64,000 nucleotides of DNA, from NCBI GenBank assembly GCA_023393235.1, contig JAEWMH010000055.1, positions 1 to 64,000 on the forward strand. Direction: 5' to 3'. This DNA is from Bacillota bacterium. GTDB lineage: Bacteria; Bacillota; Bacilli; Paenibacillales; NBRC-103111. Positions 26,056-35,703 of the stretch are shown in pieces. A program made the position numbers and the translations under genes. Position 1 is the stretch's first letter; every line of letters begins with the position of its first letter. The notes under the pieces were generated by a model, which saw only the letters and a program-made list of their open reading frames with translations, had not been told where the DNA came from and ran no database searches.

Positions 26056-28248
26056 CTATCCCCGCAGATACTCCCTCATCCGCTCCGCCTCAATGCCCGC
26101 CAAGAGCACAATGCCGATGCCGTGGGTATCGTTGAGGTTCCAGCCCAGATCATGCTTATAGTAGGAATGGGAGTGGGACCAGCTGGAGCCCTTGCAGACT
26201 CCGTAAAGATTGCCGTGCCGGTCGATGGTGCGGCTGCACAGACCCAGCCAGCCCTTCTGCACCGCCTGGGCATAACGCTCCGGCTCCTCCAGCCAGCCAT
26301 GCCGGACGCCCAGGGCGAAGCCGTACATGAACATGGAGGTGCAGGAGGATTCCTCATAGGATTCATGGTCCACCAGCACCTGGTGCCACAGCCCGTTAGG
26401 GCCCTGGAGCCGGAGATACCCCTCCGCCAGCTCCCGGTAGAAGGCCAGCACTGCCGGATAATCCCGGTGATCCGACCGCAGAACGGACAGCAGCACCGCC
26501 AGGGAGAAGAACACCCAGCCGTTGCCCCGGCCCCAGGCCGTACCGGATTGGCGGTTCTCCGATACATTGAACACATGGCTCATGATCTGCCGTTCCGGCA
26601 TATACAGGTAGTTCTTGTACAGCAAGAGCTGCCTGGCCGCTTCATCCACATAAGCCGGGTTCCCGGAAAGCTCGGCATAACGGCACAGGAAGGGAACACT
26701 CATGTACATATCGTCACACCACATCGTGTTGCGCATACTGATGGATACGCCGGCCTTGCGGTACAGCGCCCCGTCCGGCATCCGGTCCTGCTCCTCCATA
26801 ATATAACGGGCGATGTCGTCCGCCGCCTGCTCCACTCCCTTAATAGGCCGGAGACGGGAGGCCAGAATGGACAATGCCCCGAAGGAGCCGCAATCGTCCA
26901 GACTGTCCACATGGGAGAGCTGGTTATTCAGGCCGGCCGCTCCGAAGGTTTCCCGATCCCAGAGGGAATAGGCATAGGTGGAGGTGGCAAATTCCACATG
27001 CCGCGCCACATAATCCGCCAGATCACTGCGGCCCAGCTGCTTGGAGGTCTCCAGAAGGCCGAACAGGGTTACGCCCAGGGGATAATTCCAGCGGCCGAAC
27101 AGCTCATTCTCCAGGAAAGGCCGCACATGGGCCCCAGGTTCGCCGGCCATCCAGAAGCAAGGCCCGTCGATTCCGGGCGCAACCGTGTCCATAGCCAGGT
27201 AGGGGGTTATACTTGAAACCGCCTCCGAGGTAAAAGGACCGAGATAAAGCCAATTCCCTCTCCAGCCGTGCACCCGGCAGGGCTGGACCAGCTCCGCCCC
27301 CGGTGTCAGAAGCGAGAGGGTAAAACCCCAGCCCTGCTTCCCGCAGGTGCTGCGGGCTACCAGTTCCCCGCTTCCCGGTGCAGCGTCCAGCTCCAGGGCA
27401 AAATCCCCCGCCTCCCGGGACGCATAAACACGGGTCCCGTTCCATTCCAGCTCCAAGGGACCGCGTGCGGTGCCTGCAACAGCAATCCTGGCGGGCTGAA
27501 GCCCCGGATTCACCAGCTTGGTCCAGGCATACGCGGTAAGCTCCGGACGGTTGCCGAAGAGAGAGTCCAGCGGGCATGGGCTTGCGTCCTGCCCGGCTGC
27601 TTCCCCGTTCCCGGCGGGAACCAAGCGCTCCGGGAGCCATCCGGAGTGGATATGACCTTCCGGCTCAGCGGCAGCGGGAATGCGGTCCAGAGGCCGGTCC
27701 AGGGGTGCCGTGTAGATCCAGCCCTCCTCACCCTCCCGCTCCAGAGAAGGGGCAAGAAAATGCAGAGGTTTGTTCTTGCGGTTGCCGGTGCCGAATTCGG
27801 CTCCCGCGCCGCCGGCGCTGTTTTTGCCCAGCTCCAGCACAAAATGGTTCCAGCCCTTCACCAGGTTCACCTTCAGCTTGAGCACCGGCAGCTCGGCGGA
27901 CTCCTCCTCAGGGGAAGTGCCCACACGCTGCTGGCCGTTGTGATAAAGCCGCACCGGTCCGGAGGGACGGAGGTGGAAGATGAATTCCTCCCCTTCTGCG
28001 CTCCACAGTTTGGCCCAGGCATATACGAGCTGGCCTTCTTGCATGGATGGGAACATACTTGCCAGCGGGAAGGCGTACATGTGGTTATCCAGCTTGCGGA
28101 TGGGCGACCTCCGCGTCACCCGGTAGACGGGTCCATGAGGCGGGTTGGCCCCGATATAACGCTGCGCCATGGTCTCCAGCACATGGGGAATGCTGGTGCC
28201 TGCGCTTTCTCCCGCCATGCTTTCACGGGGATCGAAGTATTGGGTCAT
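26056..28248 (-). CDS. GH105-type hydrolase with N-terminal beta-rich extension
   Basis: The 730-residue protein has ~330 residues of beta-rich sequence, which look like carbohydrate-binding or jelly-roll domains (LRPSGPVRLYHNGQ; LKVNLVKGWNHFVLEL). The GH105-like barrel follows (~370-730) with TMWCDDMYMSVPFLCRY carrying the catalytic Asp and GTAWGRGNGWVFFSLA. It is about twice the length of the other GH105 protein here. No signal peptide. Its ATG overlaps the oxidoreductase stop in ATGA. Likely substrate: unsaturated galacturonyl-rhamnose oligomers, perhaps decorated ones. Confidence 0.8.
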   Translation of the reverse strand: MTQYFDPRESMAGESAGTSIPHVLETMAQRYIGANPPHGPVYRVTRRSPIRKLDNHMYAFPLASMFPSMQEGQLVYAWAKLWSAEGEEFIFHLRPSGPVRLYHNGQQRVGTSPEEESAELPVLKLKVNLVKGWNHFVLELGKNSAGGAGAEFGTGNRKNKPLHFLAPSLEREGEEGWIYTAPLDRPLDRIPAAAEPEGHIHSGWLPERLVPAGNGEAAGQDASPCPLDSLFGNRPELTAYAWTKLVNPGLQPARIAVAGTARGPLELEWNGTRVYASREAGDFALELDAAPGSGELVARSTCGKQGWGFTLSLLTPGAELVQPCRVHGWRGNWLYLGPFTSEAVSSITPYLAMDTVAPGIDGPCFWMAGEPGAHVRPFLENELFGRWNYPLGVTLFGLLETSKQLGRSDLADYVARHVEFATSTYAYSLWDRETFGAAGLNNQLSHVDSLDDCGSFGALSILASRLRPIKGVEQAADDIARYIMEEQDRMPDGALYRKAGVSISMRNTMWCDDMYMSVPFLCRYAELSGNPAYVDEAARQLLLYKNYLYMPERQIMSHVFNVSENRQSGTAWGRGNGWVFFSLAVLLSVLRSDHRDYPAVLAFYRELAEGYLRLQGPNGLWHQVLVDHESYEESSCTSMFMYGFALGVRHGWLEEPERYAQAVQKGWLGLCSRTIDRHGNLYGVCKGSSWSHSHSYYKHDLGWNLNDTHGIGIVLLAGIEAERMREYLRG

Positions 28249-29585
28249 TGGTCCGCCGCTCCTTTGCCTGCCGCGCTGGTGACCGCTTCCCGTGAGCCGC
28301 CGCCACCCAGCACCTCTTCAATGGTGATGGGACGGTGCTCCTTCACGGAGCGCCAAACGGCCTCGCCTGTGGCTACGGAGTACGCGCCATCCTCTGCCCC
28401 CGACAAAATCTTGTAGGGGCGGTATTGATCCTCGCCCAGGAACAGGTCCTCGATCAAAAGCGGATCACCGCCGCCGTGGCCGCCTTCCCGGTGCACCACA
28501 TGGATGGTTTCCTTGGAGCCGAACAGCGGGAAGTAGTCGATGGTCTGTACCGGCGTCGGGAACGGAGTCCGCGCTGGCATATGGTATTCCACTGTCTCCA
28601 GGCGCCCCTTGGTGCCGTTGATGGCCAGACGGTAGCCTTCGTACGGCAGGGAGAAATTAACCGAATAGCTTAACAAGGCGCCGCCGTTATAGCGGATTGT
28701 GGCCGTATAGGTGTCCTCAATTTTGATGTCGGAATCAAAGATGCAGCGGTCAGGACGGTATTCGGAAAAGGGAAACGCATTCTTCACCGCTTCCATATTA
28801 CCAAGATGGTCGTCCGGCACGCGGATGTTCTTGCTGCGGGAATTCCAGCGGGAATAATATTCACACTGGCCGGTGTAATCGCAGGTGCCGCAGAAGCGCC
28901 CGTCCTCCTTCTTGGGGTTGGCCTCCCCTTCCGCGCCGTAATAGTTCAGCGCCCCGTAAGCGAACACTTCTACCGGCTTTTGGTCCAGCCACCAGTTCAC
29001 CAAGTCAAAATGATGGGTGCTCTTATGCACGGACAAGCCGCCGGACAGCTCCCGCTGCCGGTTCCAGCGTTTGAAGTAGCTGGAGCCGTGAAAGGTGTCC
29101 AAATACCAGTTGAGATCCACGGAGGTGATCCGCCCCAGCTTGCCGCTGGCCACAATCTCCTTGATTTTGGTATGAACCGGGCCGTAGCGGTAGTTGAAGG
29201 TAACGGTCACCTTGCCCTTGCTGGCCTTCTCGGCCTCCATCACCTGGCGGCATTGCTCCCCTGTGATAACCATGGGTTTTTCGGTAATCACATCCAGGTC
29301 GTGCTCCAGAGCAGCAATGATGTACCGGGCATGGGTATCGTCACGGCCTGCCACGATAATGCAATCCGGGCGGGTTTCCTTCACCATCCGGTCGAATTCA
29401 TCCTCCCCGTAGGTGTTGATGTCCGCATGCTCGGGAAACCGGGACCGGTAGGTATCGAACCGCACCGGGTCCACATCGAGCAGACCCACAACCTCACAGG
29501 TTGCGGAGAAGGTGCTCCAGATGGGCTTGACGAACATCCCCAAAGCACGGCCGCTGACGCCGCAGATGGCGTATCTTTTTTTCAT
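28245..29585 (-). CDS. Gfo/Idh/MocA family oxidoreductase
   Basis: The 446-residue protein has an N-terminal Rossmann fold (YAICGVSGRALGMFV), the family motif EKPMVITGEQ and a C-terminal alpha/beta substrate domain. A Cys-rich stretch (CGTCDYTGQCEYYS, ~215-230) suggests a metal site. It may oxidise or epimerise a sugar released by the neighbouring hydrolases; the substrate cannot be told. The ATG at 29585 (MKKRYAICG) fits the Rossmann start, and upstream in-frame ATGs add a non-homologous tail. Confidence 0.85.
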   Translation of the reverse strand: MKKRYAICGVSGRALGMFVKPIWSTFSATCEVVGLLDVDPVRFDTYRSRFPEHADINTYGEDEFDRMVKETRPDCIIVAGRDDTHARYIIAALEHDLDVITEKPMVITGEQCRQVMEAEKASKGKVTVTFNYRYGPVHTKIKEIVASGKLGRITSVDLNWYLDTFHGSSYFKRWNRQRELSGGLSVHKSTHHFDLVNWWLDQKPVEVFAYGALNYYGAEGEANPKKEDGRFCGTCDYTGQCEYYSRWNSRSKNIRVPDDHLGNMEAVKNAFPFSEYRPDRCIFDSDIKIEDTYTATIRYNGGALLSYSVNFSLPYEGYRLAINGTKGRLETVEYHMPARTPFPTPVQTIDYFPLFGSKETIHVVHREGGHGGGDPLLIEDLFLGEDQYRPYKILSGAEDGAYSVATGEAVWRSVKEHRPITIEEVLGGGGSREAVTSAAGKGAADQ

Positions 29586-29665
29586 GGCAATATACATTCC
29601 CTTCCGTATGTTGGAAATCTGCCCGGCGAAGGAGTGAATAGGCTCCACCGGGCAGACCCGTTATG

Positions 29666-31210
29666 TTATTTTTTTACTTTGGCATACCATTCCTGAACCC
29701 GTTTGGTGACGGTCTCGCCGCCTGCCTTTTTCCACCGGTCCACGAACTCATCGAACTTCTCAATCGGCCATTCGCCGATGACGATCTTGGTCAGATATTC
29801 CTGGAAGAGCTTGTGGGACTGGATGTCCGGGAACCCTTCGTATACGGTGTTCGGCAGGCCGTCACCCGCAATACGGCGGGCATCCGCGGTGCTGACTACA
29901 AAAATGTCGGATACCATCTTCTGCATATTCTCCGGAATGGTTTCCTTAATCCGGATATCCATGTCGTCCTTGGTGGTCAGGTTGCGCATACCCAGACCCA
30001 AGGGACGGCTGTCCTCCGCCGGGAGGATTACCTTCTTGCCGTCCACCACCTGATGCTGCAAACCCTCGATGCCGAAGCGGGTAAATTCGGCGTTATTGGT
30101 GTCATAGAAGAAGTCCAGCAGCTTCAGGGATGCTTCCGCCTTACCCTTGGCCGAGGTGGGGATGATCCATTCCGGCTCGCCCATGCTCTTCTGGGTGACG
30201 AACGCCTGGAAACCCTCTGCCTTGGGCAGCGGCATCCCGATGATATAAGCATTGGGGGCGCTCTTCTGCATAGCTGTAAAGCGGTCGCGCAGGTTGGCGG
30301 GAAGGTGGTACCAGCTGCCCAGCAGGTTGTTGTTGATTTTGGCCGTGCAGATGTCGCCTTTGTTCAGGTAGGTTTCATTGTCCAGAAGCTTCTCCGCATA
30401 CAGCTCACGGATAAAGCCGATGGCGGCCTTCATGTTGGGAGTCACGCCGGCATATTGGATCTGGCCGTTGTACTCATCCCATTCCGGGCTGCCTTCCCAC
30501 ATGGCCACGCCGTACATGGCAAACAGGTGGTCCATCCACTTGCCGAACTCCCGGCCGGAGGTGGGCAGCTCGTCAGGCTTTCCGTTGCCGTTGGGGTCCT
30601 TGTCGCGGAAGGCTTTAAGCACTTCCTTGTATTCCGCTGTGGTTTTGGGCAGCGGCAGGCCAACCTTGTCCAGCCAGTCCTTGCGGATCAGCGGCGCCCG
30701 TTCAGGCACCAGGAATACCTTGGGCACGTAATAAATTTTCCCGTCCGGCGAAGCGGAACGGACTACATCCCATGCTTCCTTGGGGATGTTCTTCCATACG
30801 TTGGGCGCATATTTGGGCAGCAGGTCATCCAGTGCAAGAGCGCCGCCTTGTTTGATCAGAGTCTGCTCGATGCCGCCGATGGGGCGCAGAATATCCGGCA
30901 TGTCTGCGGAGGCGATCATCAGATTGAGATATTCCGTAGGTTCGGAGCCCGGGGGAGTGGTCATCAGCTGGTACTGCACTCCGGTTTTTTCTTCCACATA
31001 TTTCACATGGGGATTATTCGCATCGGGAATGGTGCCTACGCCCATATGGCTCTTGAACACCTTAACCTGCACACTTTTGCCGCTTTGGGCTGCCGCTCCC
31101 GGGTCACCGGCCGCGTCCTCCTTGCCGGAGCATCCGGCCAAGGCCGTTACGGCCAGAAGCGAAGCCAGTCCGGTCAGCTGCACAGATTTGCCAAGCCAAC
31201 GTTTTGTCAT
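29666..31210 (-). CDS. Sugar ABC transporter solute-binding lipoprotein (LplA/YtcQ-like)
   Basis: The 514-residue lipoprotein has signal and lipobox ALAGC (Cys ~26) and a type 1 extracellular binding fold with SADMPDILRPIGG and FRDKDPNGNGKPDELPTSG, typical of LplA/YtcQ. With the two permeases encoded just upstream it forms an ATPase-less importer that borrows MsmX. The gene neighbourhood points to rhamnogalacturonan oligosaccharides, as with B. subtilis YtcQ-YteP-YtcP. GGGAGG precedes the ATG. Confidence 0.9.
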   Translation of the reverse strand: MTKRWLGKSVQLTGLASLLAVTALAGCSGKEDAAGDPGAAAQSGKSVQVKVFKSHMGVGTIPDANNPHVKYVEEKTGVQYQLMTTPPGSEPTEYLNLMIASADMPDILRPIGGIEQTLIKQGGALALDDLLPKYAPNVWKNIPKEAWDVVRSASPDGKIYYVPKVFLVPERAPLIRKDWLDKVGLPLPKTTAEYKEVLKAFRDKDPNGNGKPDELPTSGREFGKWMDHLFAMYGVAMWEGSPEWDEYNGQIQYAGVTPNMKAAIGFIRELYAEKLLDNETYLNKGDICTAKINNNLLGSWYHLPANLRDRFTAMQKSAPNAYIIGMPLPKAEGFQAFVTQKSMGEPEWIIPTSAKGKAEASLKLLDFFYDTNNAEFTRFGIEGLQHQVVDGKKVILPAEDSRPLGLGMRNLTTKDDMDIRIKETIPENMQKMVSDIFVVSTADARRIAGDGLPNTVYEGFPDIQSHKLFQEYLTKIVIGEWPIEKFDEFVDRWKKAGGETVTKRVQEWYAKVKK

Positions 31211-31317
31211 GTATAAATCCTCCCTTTTTAATTGAAGATGCCGTGGAAAATCTGTTCCTATATCAAGCCGTGTCCGGCCTAATACCGTTGCTGCATGTTA
31301 TCTGTGGCCGGGAACCG

Positions 31318-32187
31318 CTATTCCTTCAGGGAGCCCAGCATGGTGCCTTTGACAAAATATTTTTGCAAATACGGGTACACCAGAATAATCGGCACTGTAG
31401 CGAACAAAATCGTAGCCGCTTTCAATGTGGTGGTGTTAAAATCGTAATCGCCTGCCAGCAGGCTGGCGGAGGCCAGCTCCTCCGGCGAGGTCAGATATGC
31501 CCGAAGCTTCATTTGCAGCGGCCATTTGTCCGGATCCCGGATAAACAGCACCGCCCGCTGGAAGGTGTTCCAGTAGCCTACTGCGTAGAACAGGCTGACG
31601 GTGGCCATGACCGGCTTGGACAGCGGCAGATAGATGCGGAACAGAATACCGGCATCGGTACAGCCGTCCATCCGTGCAGAGTCATCCAGCTCGCCGGGGA
31701 TGCCCATGAAGAAGGTCCGGATGATAATCATGTTGAAGGTGCTGATCAGACCCGGCAGGATCAAGGCCCAGAGTGAATTCATCATGCCCATTTCCCGGAT
31801 CACCAGGAAGAAAGGAATCATCGGCGCATTGAAAATCATGGTAACGATAATGCCGAACATGATGGGCTTACGAAGCAGAAACTCCTTGCGGGACAGCGGG
31901 TATGCCATAACCACCGAAAACAGCATACTCAGGAAGGTGCCCAGCACGGTAATATAGATGGTTACGCCAAAGGATGTCCATAATCCCATGTTTTGAAAAA
32001 TCCGCTCCCAGGAGGCGGTGGTGAATTCCACCGGAAACAGGAATACCTGCTTGGAATCAGCGGCAATGGGAGAGCTGAGGGACACAGCCAGCAGGTTCAA
32101 CAGCGGGAACAGCATCGTGGCCGAGGCCAGTGCCAGAAACAGATAGTTGAACGCCTGAAAGATTTTTTCTCCACTTGTTTGCTTCAT
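31318..32187 (-). CDS. Sugar ABC transporter permease (LplC/YtcP-like)
   Basis: The 289-residue MalG-type permease has six helices and the EAA loop ELDDSARMDGCTDAGILFRI. The C-terminus LQKYFVKGTMLGSLKE is diagnostic for the LplC/YtcP group. The ATG at 32187 overlaps the upstream permease stop (TGATG), with GGGG 8 bp before it. It forms the membrane channel with the LplB-like partner. Confidence 0.9.
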   Translation of the reverse strand: MKQTSGEKIFQAFNYLFLALASATMLFPLLNLLAVSLSSPIAADSKQVFLFPVEFTTASWERIFQNMGLWTSFGVTIYITVLGTFLSMLFSVVMAYPLSRKEFLLRKPIMFGIIVTMIFNAPMIPFFLVIREMGMMNSLWALILPGLISTFNMIIIRTFFMGIPGELDDSARMDGCTDAGILFRIYLPLSKPVMATVSLFYAVGYWNTFQRAVLFIRDPDKWPLQMKLRAYLTSPEELASASLLAGDYDFNTTTLKAATILFATVPIILVYPYLQKYFVKGTMLGSLKE

Positions 32188-33155
32188 CACCATAACCCCT
32201 GTTCTGTTTTTCGGGCAAGCCGGTTGAATGTCCACAAGAGGGCAAAACCGATGACCGATTGGAATAAGCCAATGGCTGTCGTCACGCTGTATTGGCCCTG
32301 CAGAACCCCTGCCCGGTACACATAGGTTTCGATGATGTCGCCTACCGAATACGTCATCGGCGTCAGCAGATTATACACTTGATCGAAGCCCAGCTCCAGG
32401 AAATTGCCGATATTCAGCAGGAACAGCGTCAGGATGGTGGGGAACATGGTAGGCAGCGTAATATGAATGGTTTGCTTCCAGCGGTTAGCGCCATCCATAA
32501 CGGCCGCTTCATAAAGATTCGGATTGATTCCCGTGATTGCCGCCAGATAGATGATGGTTCCCCAGCCGACTTCCTTCCAGATCCCGGACAGCACCACGAT
32601 GGGGCGGAAGAAACGCTCCTGCTGCATGAAGAGGACCGGCTCCATTCCCATCCAGCCGCGGAATATGTTGACCACACCTTTGTTGGACAGGAGCTCGAAC
32701 ACGATGCCGCCGACCACTACCCAGGACAGGAAGTGGGGCAGGTAAAACAGGCTTTGCATCACCCGTTTGGCCAGCATGTGCCGGACTTCATTGAACAGCA
32801 CCGCCAAAATAATAGGAGCGGGGAAGCCGAAATCCAGCTTGTAGAAAGCGATAACGGCCGTATTTCGTAATACATTGTAAAAATCCTGATACGTGAATAG
32901 GAAGGTAAAGTTGTCGAAGCCGATCCACTTGCTTCCAATAATCCCCTTCATAATCTGATAGTCCTGGAAGGCGATCATGCTCCCCCCCAGGGGCACATAT
33001 TTGAAGATGATAAAATACAGCACGCCGGGCAGCGCCATCAAATAGAGCATCCAATGCTTCCGCACATTCGTAAGATAGCGGTTTTGACCGGATTTGGTTT
33101 TGACGGCGGCTGAGGGCGGGTTGTTCTGCTCCATTTCCGTGTAAGCTTGTGCCAC
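32187..33155 (-). CDS. Sugar ABC transporter permease (LplB/YteP-like)
   Basis: The 322-residue MalF-type permease has a polar lead (~1-30), six helices, and the EAA loop NLYEAAVMDGANRWKQTIHI. It starts with GTG and has AAAGGAGG 9 bp upstream. It is the first gene of the 17-kb co-directional pectin block, so the promoter probably lies in 33160-33300. Confidence 0.9.
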   Translation of the reverse strand: MAQAYTEMEQNNPPSAAVKTKSGQNRYLTNVRKHWMLYLMALPGVLYFIIFKYVPLGGSMIAFQDYQIMKGIIGSKWIGFDNFTFLFTYQDFYNVLRNTAVIAFYKLDFGFPAPIILAVLFNEVRHMLAKRVMQSLFYLPHFLSWVVVGGIVFELLSNKGVVNIFRGWMGMEPVLFMQQERFFRPIVVLSGIWKEVGWGTIIYLAAITGINPNLYEAAVMDGANRWKQTIHITLPTMFPTILTLFLLNIGNFLELGFDQVYNLLTPMTYSVGDIIETYVYRAGVLQGQYSVTTAIGLFQSVIGFALLWTFNRLARKTEQGLW

Positions 33156-33247
33156 TGCCGCGAACCTCCTTTGCTTTGTGTACCGTCATCTTACCTGCCG
33201 CAGCAGCCGGCGGACAATAGTGCATTCCTCGGCGCAATGAGCCGATA

Positions 33248-33259
33248 CGTGATTTCACG
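33248..33259. promoter_or_regulatory. Palindrome upstream of the pectin block
   Basis: CGTGATTTCACG is a perfect 12-bp palindrome about 93 bp before the first permease gene. Its position suits an operator for a transcription factor, but no regulator can be assigned. Confidence 0.3.
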
Positions 33260-33495
33260 GATAAGGGTGGGATGAAGGGAATCGGTTAGTTGCAGCTGCA
33301 GGCGGGGCTGTTTACGGTGTAGGAGAGCAGCTAGACGGGGGGCCTGGGCAAATGGAGGATCCGTTCATAGGCTGGAGGATCGGTTGGTTCTGTGGAAAGT
33401 AAGCGCATACTTGTGATTTATGCGCATAGGCGTGCCGTGTATGTGCATTGGGGAGCGGGACGGAGACGTTCCTCCATAACTTGGAAGGGGGGAAA

Positions 33496-33620
33496 TGCAA
33501 AAGTGCACTTCATTACTGCGAATGGCCTGTTATAACCGGCTTATCCTGCAAAAGTGCATTTCATTTCATGCTGAAGGGGGCAATTAGGGGTCCGGCAACG
33601 GAAATAGCTGCACTTTTGCA
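33496..33620. repeat. Second repeat family: TGCAAAAGTGCA units, two forward and one inverted
   Basis: TGCAAAAGTGCA at 33496 and 33547 (51 bp apart, each followed by a TTCATT tail) faces an inverted copy, TGCACTTTTGCA, at 33609. The layout copies the tetrad arrays with different unit sequence, and the fourth unit is missing where the rodA terminator lies. Interval 33260-33650 has no credible gene. Confidence 0.6.
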
Positions 33621-33653
33621 TTTTGGACTGTCTTATCCAATGCCCCGCGGCAG

Positions 33654-33690
33654 CAAAAAGAAGCTGTACGGCATTATACCGCACAGCTTC
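33654..33690 (-). terminator. Terminator after rodA
   Basis: A 12-bp near-perfect stem (33660-33671 with 33679-33690) is followed on the minus strand by TTTTT. It ends the mre-min-rodA operon 14 bp past the rodA stop. Confidence 0.88.
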
Positions 33691-33704
33691 TCTATTCACG
33701 CGGA

Positions 33705-34865
33705 CTATTCCTCTGGGCTGAACATGGATTCCTTCTCCTGGTGAAGCTTGACACTCATAACCAGGCCCAAGGATAACATGTTGATCAAGAGAGACGTTCC
33801 CCCATAGCTGATGAAGGGCAGCGTAATCCCTGTCAGCGGCATCAGCCCCAGGAACATCCCGATGTTCTGGAAGATCTGAAACACATACATGGACACAATG
33901 CCCACAATCATATACGAACCCGCCAGATTGGTGGACTGAATGGAGATTAGAATCATCCTGTATATCAGGATAAAATACAACAGCAGGAGCGCCGAGGACC
34001 CAATAAATCCGAATTCCTCGGCCACCACCACGAAGATGCCGTCCGTATACGCCACCGGCACAAAGTTGTTGTGCACTGAATTGCCTTGCAGATAACCGTC
34101 ACCCCGCAGGCCGCCGGAGCCGATGGCAATCTTCGAGCGCAAATACTGGTAGCCGCTTACGGCCGGGTCCACGTTGTCGGGATCAATAAAAGTATCGATC
34201 CGGTCCACCCAATGGTCGTATTTGGTGCCTGCTAATTTGACAATATCCTCATGATAGGTCTTGAAGGTATAAACAAATCCGCCCACCAACATCACCACCA
34301 AAGCGGTGCCGATGAGCACATGGGTATACTTGACATTGCTGATCCAATACATGCCCAGAAGAATAACCAGGAAGATCATGGCATTGCCCAAATCGGGCTG
34401 GACCAGCACCAGCATAAACGGCACAAATGCAATAAGCCCGATGGGAAGCACATCCCGCATGAACTCCAGGCGCTCCCCCTTCTTGCGGGCGGCATAGGCG
34501 GCGATGGCGATAATCAGGAGCACCTTCATCAGCTCCGCAGGCTGGAAGTCACCGATGACCGGAAGGCTGAACCAGCCTACCGCCCCTTCCCGTTCGGTCC
34601 CCCATACAAAAAGGGCAGCCAAAAGCAGAACCCCTGTTATATATCCGTAAGGCGCCGCTTTGATCAGAAGCCGGAAATCCACCAGCGATACGGTGAAAAA
34701 CACCGCAAAGCCGATAGCCGCATTCACCGGTATCTTCTTCCAAAAATTCGGGCCGTATTTGACAATATCCACAGTGGCGCTGTAAACAAGAAAGCAGCTG
34801 ATTACCACAAACAAAATCAACAGAAATACAATAAACCAGTCATAACGCTTCAGTTTGGCCAGCAT
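33705..34865 (-). CDS. rodA: SEDS peptidoglycan glycosyltransferase RodA
   Basis: The 386-residue polytopic (about ten helices) FtsW/RodA/SpoVE protein polymerises lipid II glycan strands for the lateral wall with a class B PBP. Conserved pieces include the extracellular loop GSGGLRGDGYLQGNSVHNN and FVPVAYTDGIFVVVAEEFG, and the late PLTGITLPFISYGGTSLL. It sits 6 bp after minD in the mre-min operon, supporting RodA rather than FtsW or SpoVE. Confidence 0.9.
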   Translation of the reverse strand: MLAKLKRYDWFIVFLLILFVVISCFLVYSATVDIVKYGPNFWKKIPVNAAIGFAVFFTVSLVDFRLLIKAAPYGYITGVLLLAALFVWGTEREGAVGWFSLPVIGDFQPAELMKVLLIIAIAAYAARKKGERLEFMRDVLPIGLIAFVPFMLVLVQPDLGNAMIFLVILLGMYWISNVKYTHVLIGTALVVMLVGGFVYTFKTYHEDIVKLAGTKYDHWVDRIDTFIDPDNVDPAVSGYQYLRSKIAIGSGGLRGDGYLQGNSVHNNFVPVAYTDGIFVVVAEEFGFIGSSALLLLYFILIYRMILISIQSTNLAGSYMIVGIVSMYVFQIFQNIGMFLGLMPLTGITLPFISYGGTSLLINMLSLGLVMSVKLHQEKESMFSPEE

Positions 34866-34871
34866 GCTTGA

Positions 34872-35666
34872 TCAACCTGCTCCGAAGAATTTCTTCATTT
34901 TGCCGAAAAGGCTCACTTTATCATCCAGCTGCAGAAGCGGAACGGTATCGCCCAGGATACGCCGGGCAATATTGCGGTAGGCAATCGCCGCTTTGGAGGC
35001 GGGATTCATGACCGTAGGTTCGCCGATATTGGCGGCTTTAATCACATGCTCGTCGTCCGGAACAATTCCCAAGAGATCAATGGCCAGCACCTGGCACACC
35101 TCATCAATATCCAGCATGTCGCCCTTCTTCATCATGTTGGGCCGGATCCGGTTGATGACCAGTTTGGGCGAACGGATGCCATCATGCTCCAAAAGCCCGA
35201 TAATCCGGTCCGCATCCCGTACCGCCGCATTTTCGGGAGTGGTGACGACAATAGCCTTGTCCGCTCCGGCTACGGCATTTTTGTATCCTTGCTCGATGCC
35301 CGCAGGGCAATCGATAATCACATATTCGAATTCCTGCTTCAGCTCCAGAACAATCTTGCGGACAGCGTCAGGCGTCACGGCATTCTTGTCCTTGGTTTGG
35401 GCAGCGGGAAGCAGATACAGCTCAGCGAACCGCTTGTCCTTGATCAGCGCCTGGTTCAGCCTGCAGCGGCCGTCGGCCACATCCACCAGGTCATAGATGA
35501 TGCGGTTTTCCAAGCCCATTACCACGTCCAGATTGCGAAGTCCGATATCCGTATCCACCATGCAGACTTTTTTGCCCTGCAGAGCAAGCGCGGTGCCGAT
35601 GTTGGCGGAGGTGGTGGTCTTACCGACGCCTCCCTTACCGGACGTAATCACAATTGCGTCCCCCAT
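34872..35666 (-). CDS. minD: Septum site-determining ATPase MinD
   Basis: The 264-residue deviant-Walker ATPase has SGKGGVGKTTTSANIG (~9-24), switch motifs VDTDIGLRNLDVVMGLENR and IDCPAGIEQGY, and a C-terminal amphipathic helix LFGKMKKFFG that binds the membrane. With MinC it prevents polar division. AAGGAG precedes the ATG. Confidence 0.96.
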   Translation of the reverse strand: MGDAIVITSGKGGVGKTTTSANIGTALALQGKKVCMVDTDIGLRNLDVVMGLENRIIYDLVDVADGRCRLNQALIKDKRFAELYLLPAAQTKDKNAVTPDAVRKIVLELKQEFEYVIIDCPAGIEQGYKNAVAGADKAIVVTTPENAAVRDADRIIGLLEHDGIRSPKLVINRIRPNMMKKGDMLDIDEVCQVLAIDLLGIVPDDEHVIKAANIGEPTVMNPASKAAIAYRNIARRILGDTVPLLQLDDKVSLFGKMKKFFGAG

Positions 35667-35703
35667 GTGAACACGCTCCTTTGGTCACATACCCCCTTAG
35701 CCT

